Below, piece by piece: positions 35,209 through 44,871 of a stretch of DNA of 64,000 bases. Numbering within the stretch: position 1 is the stretch's first letter; each line of letters opens with the position of its first letter. Position numbers and translations under genes: made by a program. Source of the stretch: Fidelibacterota bacterium (GTDB lineage: Bacteria; Fidelibacterota; UBA8477; JABMPR01); contig JAIPJM010000006.1 of assembly GCA_021734255.1 (NCBI GenBank), forward strand, positions 44,201 to 108,200. The letters are read 5' to 3'. The notes beneath the pieces were generated by a model. That model searched no databases. It was not told where the DNA came from and saw only the letters and a program-made list of their open reading frames with translations.

Positions 35209-36609
35209 TTAGTTCAGGAAATCGTCCTTGATCTTGAAGAAATACTCCCTGGCAGCCTCATACTCGTTGGGAATCTCCCCATCAAGAATAGCTTCCTCAA
35301 TGGCCGACTTTATCTTTCCGACGATCGGGCCTGGTTTAACGCCCAACAGCTCAATGATCTCATCTCCTCTTAGGGGTGACTGGAAGGCACGCATGGCATC
35401 TTTTTCAACCACTTCCTCGATACGATCCATGACACGGTCAAAATTTCCGTAATATCGCTTTACCCTTCTGGGATCTTTGGAGGTCACATCCGCCCGCACC
35501 ATGATCATGAGATCATCCAGGAAATCTCCAGCTTCCACAATGAGACGACGGATCCCGGAGTCACTTACACTTTCCTGAGCAAGCGCTATCGGTCTCAGGT
35601 GCAGACGGGTCATTCGTTTTAGATAGGCTGTCAATCGTCTGGAGAGGCGCATACGCTGGCCAACCTCATTCAGCATTTTGCGGCCGACCTCCTCATGGCC
35701 GTGATAGCTCCAGCCGGTTCCCTCGATGAATTTTTTCGTAGATGGCTTGCCTATATCATGGACCAGAGCGGCAAATCTCAATCGCATTTTATCAGATCGT
35801 TCAGCTGCATTGTCGACGACCTTTAAGGTATGATGGAAAACATCTTTATGCCTTTGCCCGTCTCGATCCTCAACTCCCCCAAGGACGGCTATCTCTGGAA
35901 AGACCAGCGGCAAGAGCCCAACATCCTGGAGCACATAGAAGCCAATGGAGGGTTTATCAGCCCTCAGGGTCTTGATTATCTCTTCGGTGATGCGCTCCTG
36001 GGAAACGATGGATATGCGCTCTACCTGTGAGCGGATGGCCTCCACTGCTTCAGGAACCAGTGTGAATTCAAGCTGGGCTGAGAAGCGAGCGGCTCGCATC
36101 ATACGGAGCGGATCATCATCAAATGTCTGTACAGGATCAAGCGGGGTTCGCAGGACTTTGTTGTTGATATCCTGGATACTCTCATATTCATCGACAAGTT
36201 GTCCGAAGTTTCCTGGATTCAGGGAAAGCGCCATGGCGTTGACCGTAAAATCCCGACGACTCAGATCCCCCTTCAGATCCGTATAAACCACCTGCGGTTT
36301 TCTCGAATCAGATTCATAACGCTCGGTCCGGGCAGAGGCTACCTCAATAAGAAATTCTCCATAGGGAATAAGAGCAGTACCAAAGTCGCCATATTCGACA
36401 ATATCTTTGACTTTCAAATGGTCCGCCAAGGTTCGGGCGAAGGATATTCCATCGCCAATGACCATAATATCGACGTCCTTACTCGCCTTTTCCAGGATCA
36501 GGTCGCGGACGAATCCACCGACAGCATAACTCTTCAGACCCGATTTTTCTGCAAGCTGGCCCGCGTCCTTTAGAACGGTGAGTATGTTATTTGGTATTCG
36601 ATCAAGCAT
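35209..36609 (-). CDS. cca: CCA-adding tRNA nucleotidyltransferase with HD domain
   Basis: A 466-residue class II polymerase that adds or repairs the CCA end of tRNA. Seen are the nucleotidyl transfer site YAVGGFVRDLILEKASKDVD with the metal Asp pair (KDVDIMV), LSRRDFTVNAMAL, FDDDPLRMMRAARFSAQLEF, and the HD phosphohydrolase part HHTLKVVDNA...AALVHDIGKP. An HD domain of this kind is usual in CCA enzymes and poly(A) polymerases of many bacteria; the two cannot be fully separated by sequence. No ribosome site is clear. It lies about 110 nt before the acidic protein gene in the same direction. Confidence 0.9.
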   Translation of the reverse strand: MLDRIPNNILTVLKDAGQLAEKSGLKSYAVGGFVRDLILEKASKDVDIMVIGDGISFARTLADHLKVKDIVEYGDFGTALIPYGEFLIEVASARTERYESDSRKPQVVYTDLKGDLSRRDFTVNAMALSLNPGNFGQLVDEYESIQDINNKVLRTPLDPVQTFDDDPLRMMRAARFSAQLEFTLVPEAVEAIRSQVERISIVSQERITEEIIKTLRADKPSIGFYVLQDVGLLPLVFPEIAVLGGVEDRDGQRHKDVFHHTLKVVDNAAERSDKMRLRFAALVHDIGKPSTKKFIEGTGWSYHGHEEVGRKMLNEVGQRMRLSRRLTAYLKRMTRLHLRPIALAQESVSDSGIRRLIVEAGDFLDDLMIMVRADVTSKDPRRVKRYYGNFDRVMDRIEEVVEKDAMRAFQSPLRGDEIIELLGVKPGPIVGKIKSAIEEAILDGEIPNEYEAAREYFFKIKDDFLN

Positions 36610-36746
36610 ATTGGTTGAAGATAAACCGATTTTATGGGAGGTAAAGACAGCAAGGTGTACGTTGTTAAGTTTTTTGCGCAGGTAGAATCAGAAAAACTAT
36701 TTCTCAGCCCTGAGGTGACGACTACTTTAAAACCATGGGGTCCAGG

Positions 36747-37946
36747 ATGACGCATCTCAAGACTTATGCACTGGGTACAGCGCTCAGTATGCTGGTCAGC
36801 GTGCAATCCTGTTCCACTGTCTTCCCAATTGTGGCTCCCTTTAAAGATCTTCCACCACCCACCGGCTCATTTTCTGTTGGAACGCGAACAACGACCTGGG
36901 CAGACAGCAGTCGGGACGAAACATTTACTTCCCAGGCAGATCATCGACGAATGGTCGTCCAGGTGTGGTTTCCGGCCAGTGAAACGGTATCTGGAGACCC
37001 CTCTCATTATGTAGATGATCCTGACTTAAGGATGCCGGCTCTGGCAAAACAGTTGCGACTGCCTGTCTTTCCGATCAAACATTTCACCCAGGTCTTGACT
37101 AATTCGTATGACGAGGCCATCCCGGATCGATCAGGAGCTACTTACCCCGTGATCATATTCTCCCACGGTTTGAGCGGTATGCGATTTCAGAACACAGCCC
37201 TTATGGAAGAGCTGGCCAGCCATGGATACATCGTGCTGGCGGCTGATCATGCTTATGAAGCCAACATCACTATCTTTCCTGATGGCACAACTGCCATATA
37301 TGCTGGTGGGAAGCGCAGGAGTATTATTCGAGGAGAAGCCACGGCACATCTCGATTTTTCCCAATTATCGATCATTGTTGAAGATCTCAAATTCATTATC
37401 GATAGAGTGATTAATGATGAACCCGGTGAACTTTTGGAAGATCTACCTATCAACCGCGATGCGATCGGTGTCATTGGTCACTCTCTGGGTGGGGCAGCCG
37501 TGGTCAATACTGCCTATGAGGACGAGCGGGTTGATGCGGTCATGGTTCTTGATGGTTGGTACATGCCGGTCCCAGATTCGGTGATATCAAGCGGTGTCAC
37601 GCAACCCTATATGCATCTGGGTCAGAAGATATGGCTAGACCCCAGGAATTATACGCGTATGGATAGAATGTTGGGGTCCAGTAGCGGACCGCAATTCAAA
37701 TTGCTGGTTTCGAACACAAAACACCCGGACTATACAGATATGCCCCTCTTTTCGCCCTTTTCCCGGATTATTGGCTATACTGCCACCAGGGAACCGCTGG
37801 CTTTGAATCAATTAATTCGTATCAGTAGTCTGCATTTTTTCAACGCTTACTTGAAAAATAAACCTGTCGAACCGCTGATTGAGAGCGTTCGAGGAGGACG
37901 CTTCAATAACAGCAGCATTTTCATTCCGAACCCAAGTCAGGAATAG
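36747..37946 (+). CDS. Lipoprotein alpha/beta hydrolase, PAF-acetylhydrolase-like
   Basis: A 399-residue predicted lipoprotein (signal ending SVQSCS). It looks like the platelet-activating-factor acetylhydrolase family, serine esterases that cut short or oxidised acyl chains from phospholipids. Seen are YPVIIFSHGLSGMRFQN, the nucleophile in GVIGHSLGGAAV, the Asp in AVMVLDGWYM and the His in SNTKHPDYTD. The frame begins at an ATG at 36735, but the ATG at 36747 has GGGG upstream at better spacing; either is possible. Enzyme class is fairly sure, the true substrate is not. It stands alone, convergent with tamA. Confidence 0.82.
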   Translation: MTHLKTYALGTALSMLVSVQSCSTVFPIVAPFKDLPPPTGSFSVGTRTTTWADSSRDETFTSQADHRRMVVQVWFPASETVSGDPSHYVDDPDLRMPALAKQLRLPVFPIKHFTQVLTNSYDEAIPDRSGATYPVIIFSHGLSGMRFQNTALMEELASHGYIVLAADHAYEANITIFPDGTTAIYAGGKRRSIIRGEATAHLDFSQLSIIVEDLKFIIDRVINDEPGELLEDLPINRDAIGVIGHSLGGAAVVNTAYEDERVDAVMVLDGWYMPVPDSVISSGVTQPYMHLGQKIWLDPRNYTRMDRMLGSSSGPQFKLLVSNTKHPDYTDMPLFSPFSRIIGYTATREPLALNQLIRISSLHFFNAYLKNKPVEPLIESVRGGRFNNSSIFIPNPSQE

Positions 37947-38022
37947 CTTAGTGAATAGTATCATGAGGGGAAAGTGCCAAACGCACCCTTTCTCACGATG
38001 AAGGTAACTACTTCCGGCAAAA

Positions 38023-39801
38023 TCAGAATGCATAACCCATGCTAAAATATACCTGAACTTTACTACTTTCCTCACCAACCGGAACGGCTGTTTCCAGGCG
38101 AATGACTCCCAGGGGTGAAATGTAATGTAAACCGAAACCAACATCCTTTTCCAGGTCCTTAAAGTCCACCAGATCCCGATTAGCCCATAGATTCCCCATA
38201 TCACCAAATGTAGCAACATTAAATGAGCGATAGACTGGTACACGAACTTCAAAAACATTCCAAATAAATTGGATAAGTCCCCCCTGAGGAAGGCCAGAAG
38301 CATCCACAGGACCGACCAACCGATAAGGGTATCCTCTCAAGGAGTTTGGACCCCCTGCATAGAAGCGTTCTTGCAGTGAGATTCGCTGGTTCCCACCGTA
38401 TGATGAAAGGGAGCCGAGTTCAATCGAGCTGGCCACAACCACATTGTTCAATATCTGGTGGTGTGAAGCTAGTTTCAAGGTGGTCTTCAGAAAGGCATTG
38501 GTGGAAGTGGCTGGCCCTCCAGCGATCTCGTTTCCCCAATCCACCAATAAGCCTTCCGTGGGATTGAAGAGATTGTTTCTGCTATCCCAGGTCAGGCGGA
38601 AGCGTATACTGTGAACGTCGGCTGCATTCACATCAGCACTATCCAGAACCTTAATATTGTTAAGTTCGATTATTTCATTCCGTAGGGCGATTACAGTGGT
38701 CAGTCGTTTCTCAATCTTATGCATGAGGGCTGGTTGGGTTGCAATTCTCGATAGATCATAACCAGGCTGGAATTGCTGTTCCGCCCGTAGCACAAAATCT
38801 CCTCTCCATTGGGTATTCCAGATCATGGGGTTGGAAAAGGATGTCTCTACACCCCTCAAAAGACTGCTCCAGTGTAATTTGACACCCAATTTATTTCCTT
38901 TACCCTTGAGGTTCCCCTGCAGGAATTCACTCCGAATACGTGCCCTCTCCAGAGATCCATAGCCGATGGAAAAATTAAGCTCCCCAGCCTGTTTTTCTTT
39001 CAGATCAATCTGTATATCTCGAAGCGTGCTATCGCCAGTTGCACTTGCAACAGGTTGGATATGAACGCTTTCAAAGAGCCCCGTCAGATAAAGTTTTCGC
39101 TGACTCATTATGATGTGCGAATAGTTTGCGGGCTCCCCTGGAGAAAATTCAAGTTCGCGCAGGATCACGGTGGATCTGGTTTTGCCCCCTTTGGGCAGCC
39201 GGATCTCACCAATAGAGGATCGTATTCCTGTTTTAATGGTAAAATCCAGAATAGCTTGATCACTATCCCGATTCACCTTCCAGACTGGATCCACGTCAGC
39301 TTCCAGGTAGCCCTTATCAGCGAAAAATCGTAGTAATCGGAGAGTTGCTTTCTCAATATTCTCCCCAACCAATGGATCTCCCACCTTCAATTTGGCCACC
39401 TTTAGAAGCAAGGAATCTGAATGAATGTTGTTCCCAATGAATCCAATGCTTTCGATGTAGGTTCGATCACCCTCGACCAGAGTAATCCAAACCCTGGCAA
39501 TCATTTTCAAGGAATCCACTTCCACACGATGATCGACTACCCTCATATCCTGGTAACCCTGCCCATCATAGTATGATTTTAAGGTTTCTAGATCATCTTC
39601 CAGAAATACCTCCTGATAATACGTAGGGTTGAATATGCGAGAAGGTCTCGTTAGCATCACATCATTCAACACAGCGCCTGCTATGTGCGCATTTCCCTCA
39701 AAAGTAACCGCTTTAACTTTGATCTTGGATTTGGCAGCCTGGAGCGAGCTAAGTGAAGTGACCAGGGCCAGGCAGAATATTAAAAGACCTCTAGATCTCA
39801 T
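38023..39801 (-). CDS. tamA: Omp85 family outer-membrane protein, TamA-like
   Basis: A 592-residue outer-membrane protein of the BamA/TamA (Omp85) family. After a signal peptide (LLIFCLALVTSLSSLQA) it has POTRA domains over about 25-260 (KVKAVTFEGNAHIAGAVLND, TYIESIGFIGNNIHSDSLLL, SIGEIRLPKGGKTRSTVILR), then a 16-strand barrel. The barrel carries the family motif ERFYAGGPNSLRGYPYRLVG near residue 465 and ends with an aromatic Phe (FSMGYAF). The start at 39801 overlaps the tamB stop by four bases (ATGA), and AAGGTGG lies upstream. TamA inserts and exports outer-membrane proteins together with TamB; the pair here is coupled. Confidence 0.9.
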   Translation of the reverse strand: MRSRGLLIFCLALVTSLSSLQAAKSKIKVKAVTFEGNAHIAGAVLNDVMLTRPSRIFNPTYYQEVFLEDDLETLKSYYDGQGYQDMRVVDHRVEVDSLKMIARVWITLVEGDRTYIESIGFIGNNIHSDSLLLKVAKLKVGDPLVGENIEKATLRLLRFFADKGYLEADVDPVWKVNRDSDQAILDFTIKTGIRSSIGEIRLPKGGKTRSTVILRELEFSPGEPANYSHIIMSQRKLYLTGLFESVHIQPVASATGDSTLRDIQIDLKEKQAGELNFSIGYGSLERARIRSEFLQGNLKGKGNKLGVKLHWSSLLRGVETSFSNPMIWNTQWRGDFVLRAEQQFQPGYDLSRIATQPALMHKIEKRLTTVIALRNEIIELNNIKVLDSADVNAADVHSIRFRLTWDSRNNLFNPTEGLLVDWGNEIAGGPATSTNAFLKTTLKLASHHQILNNVVVASSIELGSLSSYGGNQRISLQERFYAGGPNSLRGYPYRLVGPVDASGLPQGGLIQFIWNVFEVRVPVYRSFNVATFGDMGNLWANRDLVDFKDLEKDVGFGLHYISPLGVIRLETAVPVGEESSKVQVYFSMGYAF

Positions 39802-42800
39802 CGAAAGCGCCACCTTATTTTCAGGTCCAATCCTGACCGACCCTTCTGGTCGGTCTGTCCCTCTACAGACATCAATTCGTTGATATCATAATTCAATTGG
39901 ATAGACTGCTCAGTCGATTGACCAACTGTTGTGCGATAAGAGACTGTAGTATTTTCATTCAATTTCTTGGAAGCGACGAGCTCTGGACCCCAGTTTTTCC
40001 CAAAATCAAAAAGGTTCCCCTCTATGGACATCTTATCCAGACGCAGAAGGGTCCCAAGTTTATCTGAACTGTAAGCTGAGATACGCTTACTCGAATAATC
40101 CTCCAGACGTGTCTGGACAATCTTTGAAATTGACCCGGCATCCAGCGAGGGGTTGGCTGCAATCAGATCCGCCCGCGTAGCTCCCATGGTCAATAAAGCC
40201 AGAATATCTGGTGTATCCAATTCGGGATCGGATCGAAGGATCGGTTGGGCTGAATCAATAGGTCCAGTTAAATCCAGATAGACCCTATATGCTTTGCCTG
40301 ATCGCGTTTGAAATGCCTTTAACTCGGTTTCCGCGTGTAAGATCACCTTGGGATTTAATCGATCAGGAGAATCAAAATCAATGATGCCTTCTTTGATCGT
40401 AAATCGTCGATCCAGGTATAGAACGTAACCGTCAACGACTGCTATTCGTCCTAGCAGAATAGGCTTTTGACTGGTACCTGTCAGCACTACATCAGTTCGA
40501 AGTTTCAAATTTGCAAGGTTGTTGTTGACTGAGATATTACCTGAGTCTTTGATCCTGAGCTGGAACCGCAGCTCCCGTGCACCGGGTTGCCTGGTCGAGG
40601 CCTGGGATGCAGCTATTTTACTGGATCTCACAACATCCTGGGGGGAAAACCGTCGCCTATAACGAGTCTCTCCCAGACGCATCTCACCTGAGAGGAGTTC
40701 ATACTGGTCCTTACTCCTGAGGTGAAGGTCGCCACGATCCAAGCTGAGAGTAAAGTCACGGCCATCCCTGAAACGCAAGGCGTTTGCTTTGGCATCCAGA
40801 AAATAGGTAGCTCTGTTTACCTCCTTTAAATTGATATAGCCTGATAGACTTGCATGTCCATTCACCCCCTGGTCGACCGTGCAGCTATCGACGTGGATGG
40901 TCTGCCCCTCACCTCTCAGGATCAACTTTCCATTTTGGAGCGGGGTTGAGAGCATGGGACTTGCCCATTTCTTGATGTCCGCCTGGAGATATCCACTGAA
41001 TTGAGGTTCAGCCCGTGTCCCCTGTATCGTAAAATCAGCAGAGGCCTTCCCTACGATACCCTCTGTTAAAGGCAGAACCGTTTTTATCTCACTCAGATCC
41101 AGATCCTGGATCCGAAGCAGGAGATCCTGGCCATCGGGATAAATACTTCCTCTCAAATCCAAAACTTTATTTTGACCTATGGTGATCTGCTGACCCAATG
41201 TGAAGTGTTGCCATGCGCGATGCTCAAAAAACCCGTCAACTATAAAAGGCGTGTTCTCGATGATGCCCCTGGCTGTTTGAATTCGATACATAGGGTCCTG
41301 AAAATTAAGCGTCATTTCCAGATCACTGATTGTCCCTGCTGATGGAAGGGTCAGCATGCCTTCACGGACACTTAACTGCCCCTTGAGAATCGGCAGGGTT
41401 CTCGGTTCACTCAACGATAGATCTCCAGAGAGTAGCCCGGCCACATGCATATCACCAGGAATCAACGATGACACGGCCCCTAGATCCAAATCCACAAATT
41501 TCAGTTCATATCGTTCGATTCCAGAACCGATCTTCTGTTGCAGGGATGCGTATCCCTTTCCGGCGGTCTTTAGATCAAGGGACAACTGATATTTTTCTAA
41601 GCCTTCAAAGACCAGGAATGCCTCTACTCCCATTTGCTGGTCACTGAGCATGATATCGCTTTGTAATAGTCTGACTGTATCGCCCTGAAAGCCTACGCTT
41701 AAATTTTCGCTGGAGAGTTCCCAATCATCCTTCATATTGAGGTTTAAGCTGTCCAACTGGAGGGAACCATGTATACGCGGGTGTCGTAGACTTCCCGTGA
41801 TATCCAGATATCCTGAACTACCAGCGGACAGGTGGGACCCGTCTGGTAACCATTTATTGAGTGGGTCAAGATCTAGATTCCTCCAGGTCATTTTACCTCG
41901 TATGGGACGACCTTTATCTAGAACAAGTGCGTTGCGTTTCAAAGCTGTACGAAAATTGGCTCGAATCTGAGATCGGCCCATATCTACAGCAATTGAATCC
42001 AGTCTGATATTCTCCCTGTATGTCGTCCCAGAGAGTGCGATGCTATCCATGAAAACGCCATCGAATTCGGCGGTCGAAACGCTCAGGCTGAAGGCGGATG
42101 AAAAATGAAGATCTTCTTGAACGGCTGAAATCGATCCAGAGAGCAGACCGCTGGTGCTGGGGAGCTCAGGAATAAAGTGGTTCAAATTGTGCAGATCTAC
42201 ATCAGTAACTCTCGCATCCAGGCTGAACTTGTTTTTGGCGCCTCTAAAATCGAATTGTGCATTTCCCAAGCTCTGTTGAACACTGTCGATGGTGCGAGCG
42301 ATAAATACCTGTCCCCGACCGCTATTTTCCCAGAAATCATATGCCAAATTCAGCCTGCTGACATCATTTCCCTTATAAATCTGGAGGTTTGAGAGATTAA
42401 TCAGAGATTCCTTGGCACTTCCCTGAATGGAGATCGAATCCAGCCCTATATTCTCATACCCCGGCTTTAAGATAAATCCATCAAAGCCTCCTGTTAAATT
42501 CCCAGATGTACCGCTCATATTTGTGTGGAGGGTGAGGATACCATTGACGGGGGTTTTCATGAACCGTTCGGTCAGGGAGTGCATATTCAGATTTTCAATG
42601 TCGATATTGCTCTCTGTGACCCGCCATTTCTGATCCATACCAGACGCTTTTAGCATGAGATCACCGATCATCTCTCCCTGGTAATCTAGATTTTGTATTT
42701 GCCCGGATACCTTCCACCGAACACCACTCGCCAGGGTAGAATATTGAGCGTTTGCCTGAGCCATGCCACCTATACCTATGAAGGGAGTTAGTGCGCTGAG

Positions 42801-44171
42801 ACTCATAAGGTTAGGGGCATTAATCACTAATTGCCCACTACTCAAAAGCGAGCTATCCAGCTGTCCATGGTAAATGATACGGTTTCGATCCTGATCCACC
42901 TCGATGCTGACGGTTCCATCGCTTAGACGAATTCCCGCTTCTAAGGGCGGTACTTTCAGGTTATCCCACGCAGCCTGGTTTACTCGAAAAAGTCCACTCA
43001 ACATAATATGACGAGGTGCCAGGAGAGGACCCAGGCTATTGAATGTCCCAGACAAGACGCCACTAATATCCTGATCAGGAAGCCCCAAAGCCTGGTAAGT
43101 CGGTTGGATTTCCCGTTCATATAATCGGCCGGTGAACTCATGGCTCAGAGAATCATCAAAACGTAATATCCCCGAACCACTGGCAAGCTGTCCCCAGGCA
43201 GTGATCATGAGGCTGTCTATTTGGAGGTTCTGTGAGTTGATCAGCCCCTGCCCATATCCTTCACTCAAATCAACTCCAGCGTAGTGAACATTTTGAAACT
43301 GGGTGCGGAAATTCACGATGGGCTCATCCATGCTGCCGGTTAGTGCAAAGGTAGCATTGATCTGCCCACCCAGCGCAGGTAGATCGGTAGCAATCATTTT
43401 CGACAGAACTGGGATAAGTGGATCCGGGTTACCTACCATTTCGATGTTGAGGTCCCAAGGCACTTCAGGCAGTGCGTATCCTATATGGCCGTTTACTTTT
43501 GTAGTCGAACCTTCCTGCAGCAATTCACCCTGCAACAATTCCATTTTTTCTGAATCCAGCTGAGCGTGAAGTTTTAAATGTGGCGGAAGGCTATCAAAAA
43601 CAAGTGTTGACCAGGTGGTGGAGAGGAGAAGATCATAGCCCCCATCGGTTTGGTTTAAGTGCATGACTTCTAAATTAAACTGCTCCCTAATGTCCAGGCT
43701 GTGTTCTTCAAAGCCAATCATCCCTCGGCTTACCTGGAGTTTTTGCAGTGTGACCGTCCAAGCTTCAGACATTGTGGATGTATCAGGTATCTCTGGTAAG
43801 ACCCAGATTCCCGTGCTGTCAGAATTTACTGTACATGATAGTCCTGTAAGAACCAGGTTGGTGATCCTGATTTCCCTTTTCAGGAGAGCGCCTATTTCCA
43901 ATTCAATTCGAAGGGTATCAACTTGTGCCAAGTCATTGCCAGTGAGTCGGTCCTGAAAGCGAATTCCTGTTCCACTGATCTGCCCTTGAAAAGAAAGCTC
44001 AAGGTCCCCGACATAGAGATCAGCTTCAACGAGACCAGCACTCAACTGGTGAAGTCTATGAATAATGAATTGTTTCCCGGCGCTGGAATAAAAAAACAAT
44101 CGCAGCGAAAGAACCAAGAAAATGAGCAGGAGTGTTACACCTGTCAGCGTTAGGACCAGTTTGCGACGCAT
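39798..44171 (-). CDS. tamB: TamB-like translocation and assembly / lipid transfer protein
   Basis: A 1457-residue AsmA/TamB family protein. An N-terminal helix (VLTLTGVTLLLIFLVLSLRL) anchors it in the inner membrane. The bulk is a long array of amphipathic beta strands (VKGTRPR-free, with repeats like GQINATFALTGSMDEPIVNF and LSGDLSLSEPRTLPILKGQL) that should form a groove across the periplasm. The last 400 residues are the conserved TamB end (LPSAGTISDLEMTLNFQD, GRIAVVDGYVLYLDRRFTIK, LTMGATRADLIA, KNWGPELVASKKLNENTTVS). Such proteins pass lipids or help barrel insertion. No good ribosome site was found. It is directly followed and overlapped by tamA. Confidence 0.9.
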   Translation of the reverse strand: MRRKLVLTLTGVTLLLIFLVLSLRLFFYSSAGKQFIIHRLHQLSAGLVEADLYVGDLELSFQGQISGTGIRFQDRLTGNDLAQVDTLRIELEIGALLKREIRITNLVLTGLSCTVNSDSTGIWVLPEIPDTSTMSEAWTVTLQKLQVSRGMIGFEEHSLDIREQFNLEVMHLNQTDGGYDLLLSTTWSTLVFDSLPPHLKLHAQLDSEKMELLQGELLQEGSTTKVNGHIGYALPEVPWDLNIEMVGNPDPLIPVLSKMIATDLPALGGQINATFALTGSMDEPIVNFRTQFQNVHYAGVDLSEGYGQGLINSQNLQIDSLMITAWGQLASGSGILRFDDSLSHEFTGRLYEREIQPTYQALGLPDQDISGVLSGTFNSLGPLLAPRHIMLSGLFRVNQAAWDNLKVPPLEAGIRLSDGTVSIEVDQDRNRIIYHGQLDSSLLSSGQLVINAPNLMSLSALTPFIGIGGMAQANAQYSTLASGVRWKVSGQIQNLDYQGEMIGDLMLKASGMDQKWRVTESNIDIENLNMHSLTERFMKTPVNGILTLHTNMSGTSGNLTGGFDGFILKPGYENIGLDSISIQGSAKESLINLSNLQIYKGNDVSRLNLAYDFWENSGRGQVFIARTIDSVQQSLGNAQFDFRGAKNKFSLDARVTDVDLHNLNHFIPELPSTSGLLSGSISAVQEDLHFSSAFSLSVSTAEFDGVFMDSIALSGTTYRENIRLDSIAVDMGRSQIRANFRTALKRNALVLDKGRPIRGKMTWRNLDLDPLNKWLPDGSHLSAGSSGYLDITGSLRHPRIHGSLQLDSLNLNMKDDWELSSENLSVGFQGDTVRLLQSDIMLSDQQMGVEAFLVFEGLEKYQLSLDLKTAGKGYASLQQKIGSGIERYELKFVDLDLGAVSSLIPGDMHVAGLLSGDLSLSEPRTLPILKGQLSVREGMLTLPSAGTISDLEMTLNFQDPMYRIQTARGIIENTPFIVDGFFEHRAWQHFTLGQQITIGQNKVLDLRGSIYPDGQDLLLRIQDLDLSEIKTVLPLTEGIVGKASADFTIQGTRAEPQFSGYLQADIKKWASPMLSTPLQNGKLILRGEGQTIHVDSCTVDQGVNGHASLSGYINLKEVNRATYFLDAKANALRFRDGRDFTLSLDRGDLHLRSKDQYELLSGEMRLGETRYRRRFSPQDVVRSSKIAASQASTRQPGARELRFQLRIKDSGNISVNNNLANLKLRTDVVLTGTSQKPILLGRIAVVDGYVLYLDRRFTIKEGIIDFDSPDRLNPKVILHAETELKAFQTRSGKAYRVYLDLTGPIDSAQPILRSDPELDTPDILALLTMGATRADLIAANPSLDAGSISKIVQTRLEDYSSKRISAYSSDKLGTLLRLDKMSIEGNLFDFGKNWGPELVASKKLNENTTVSYRTTVGQSTEQSIQLNYDINELMSVEGQTDQKGRSGLDLKIRWRFR

Positions 44172-44250
44172 AGAGATACTAGGGTATGAGTTTACCGTGA
44201 ATCAAGTCGTAAACCCGTCGTTTTTCTGAAAAGGGCAATCTTGTCCACAC

Positions 44251-44649
44251 TTAAGGTTTAGTTTTCAATTCTTGGTTCGGTAATTTCAATGTCCGATCAT
44301 CGATCTTCATTGACCGAAGAGCCTTGGGTCCGAATTTTGCCACCGCGAAGGCAGTTCCTGATATCCAATCCTTCTCTGAATCTAAATAAATACGAATGGT
44401 GAGATTTTGACCTGGAAGCCGTTTCGCATTATAAATCGCATAGACGCTTACCAACCATTCTTCATCATTAGCTAGTGGTTCTGAGACGGTTCCCTTTACC
44501 AGACGTCGAAGTAATCCATCGCTGTCCTCAACCTCCTCGACGCTGACGATCTGTATCCCTTTGATCATTTCTGTGGCGGGCAGGAAGGGGAAACCAGCAC
44601 AAGAAATCATACTTAGGACTATGAAAACAGCAATAAAATACCTACCCAT
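44251..44649 (-). CDS. Small lipoprotein, unknown function
   Basis: A 132-residue predicted lipoprotein. The frame could start at 44802, but the ATG at 44649 follows GGAGGAGG and opens a lipoprotein signal (YFIAVFIVLSMISCAG). The mature part is beta-rich (IVSVEEVEDSDGLLRRLVKG, EEWLVSVYAIYN). I do not recognise a family. It sits between htrA and tamB, both envelope genes, in the same direction, after the htrA terminator. Confidence 0.7.
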   Translation of the reverse strand: MGRYFIAVFIVLSMISCAGFPFLPATEMIKGIQIVSVEEVEDSDGLLRRLVKGTVSEPLANDEEWLVSVYAIYNAKRLPGQNLTIRIYLDSEKDWISGTAFAVAKFGPKALRSMKIDDRTLKLPNQELKTKP

Positions 44650-44814
44650 GGGAACCTCCTCCGTAAGGGAATTGAGCCCAATATAATCTCCCTGCACCAT
44701 ATCTTGCGAACTTATTCGAATCAGTTGAACACGATCGATCCGATGAACGGAGCTTGGTTTATGCCTTCGATCTGGGTAAAGTTGTCTCACTTTTAGACAC
44801 ATTCTTAAACCAAA

Positions 44815-44850
44815 AACAGCCCCATCTTTTGATCAAAAGATGGGGCTGTT
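44815..44850 (-). terminator. Rho-independent terminator after htrA (36-bp perfect palindrome)
   Basis: A perfect palindrome of 36 bp (AACAGCCCCATCTTTTGA and its mirror TCAAAAGATGGGGCTGTT) with no loop, centred on a GATC. On the minus strand it is followed by TTTTTGG, so it should end the htrA message. Such a long perfect stem is unusual. Confidence 0.88.
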
Positions 44851-44871
44851 AAGCCTGGAGGTTTCATTTAT

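Noticed and set aside
35155..35373. A 72-residue plus-strand frame beginning with ATG before the end of cca
   Set aside because: Most of it overlaps the conserved C-terminal part of cca on the other strand, and it has no ribosome site or family match.
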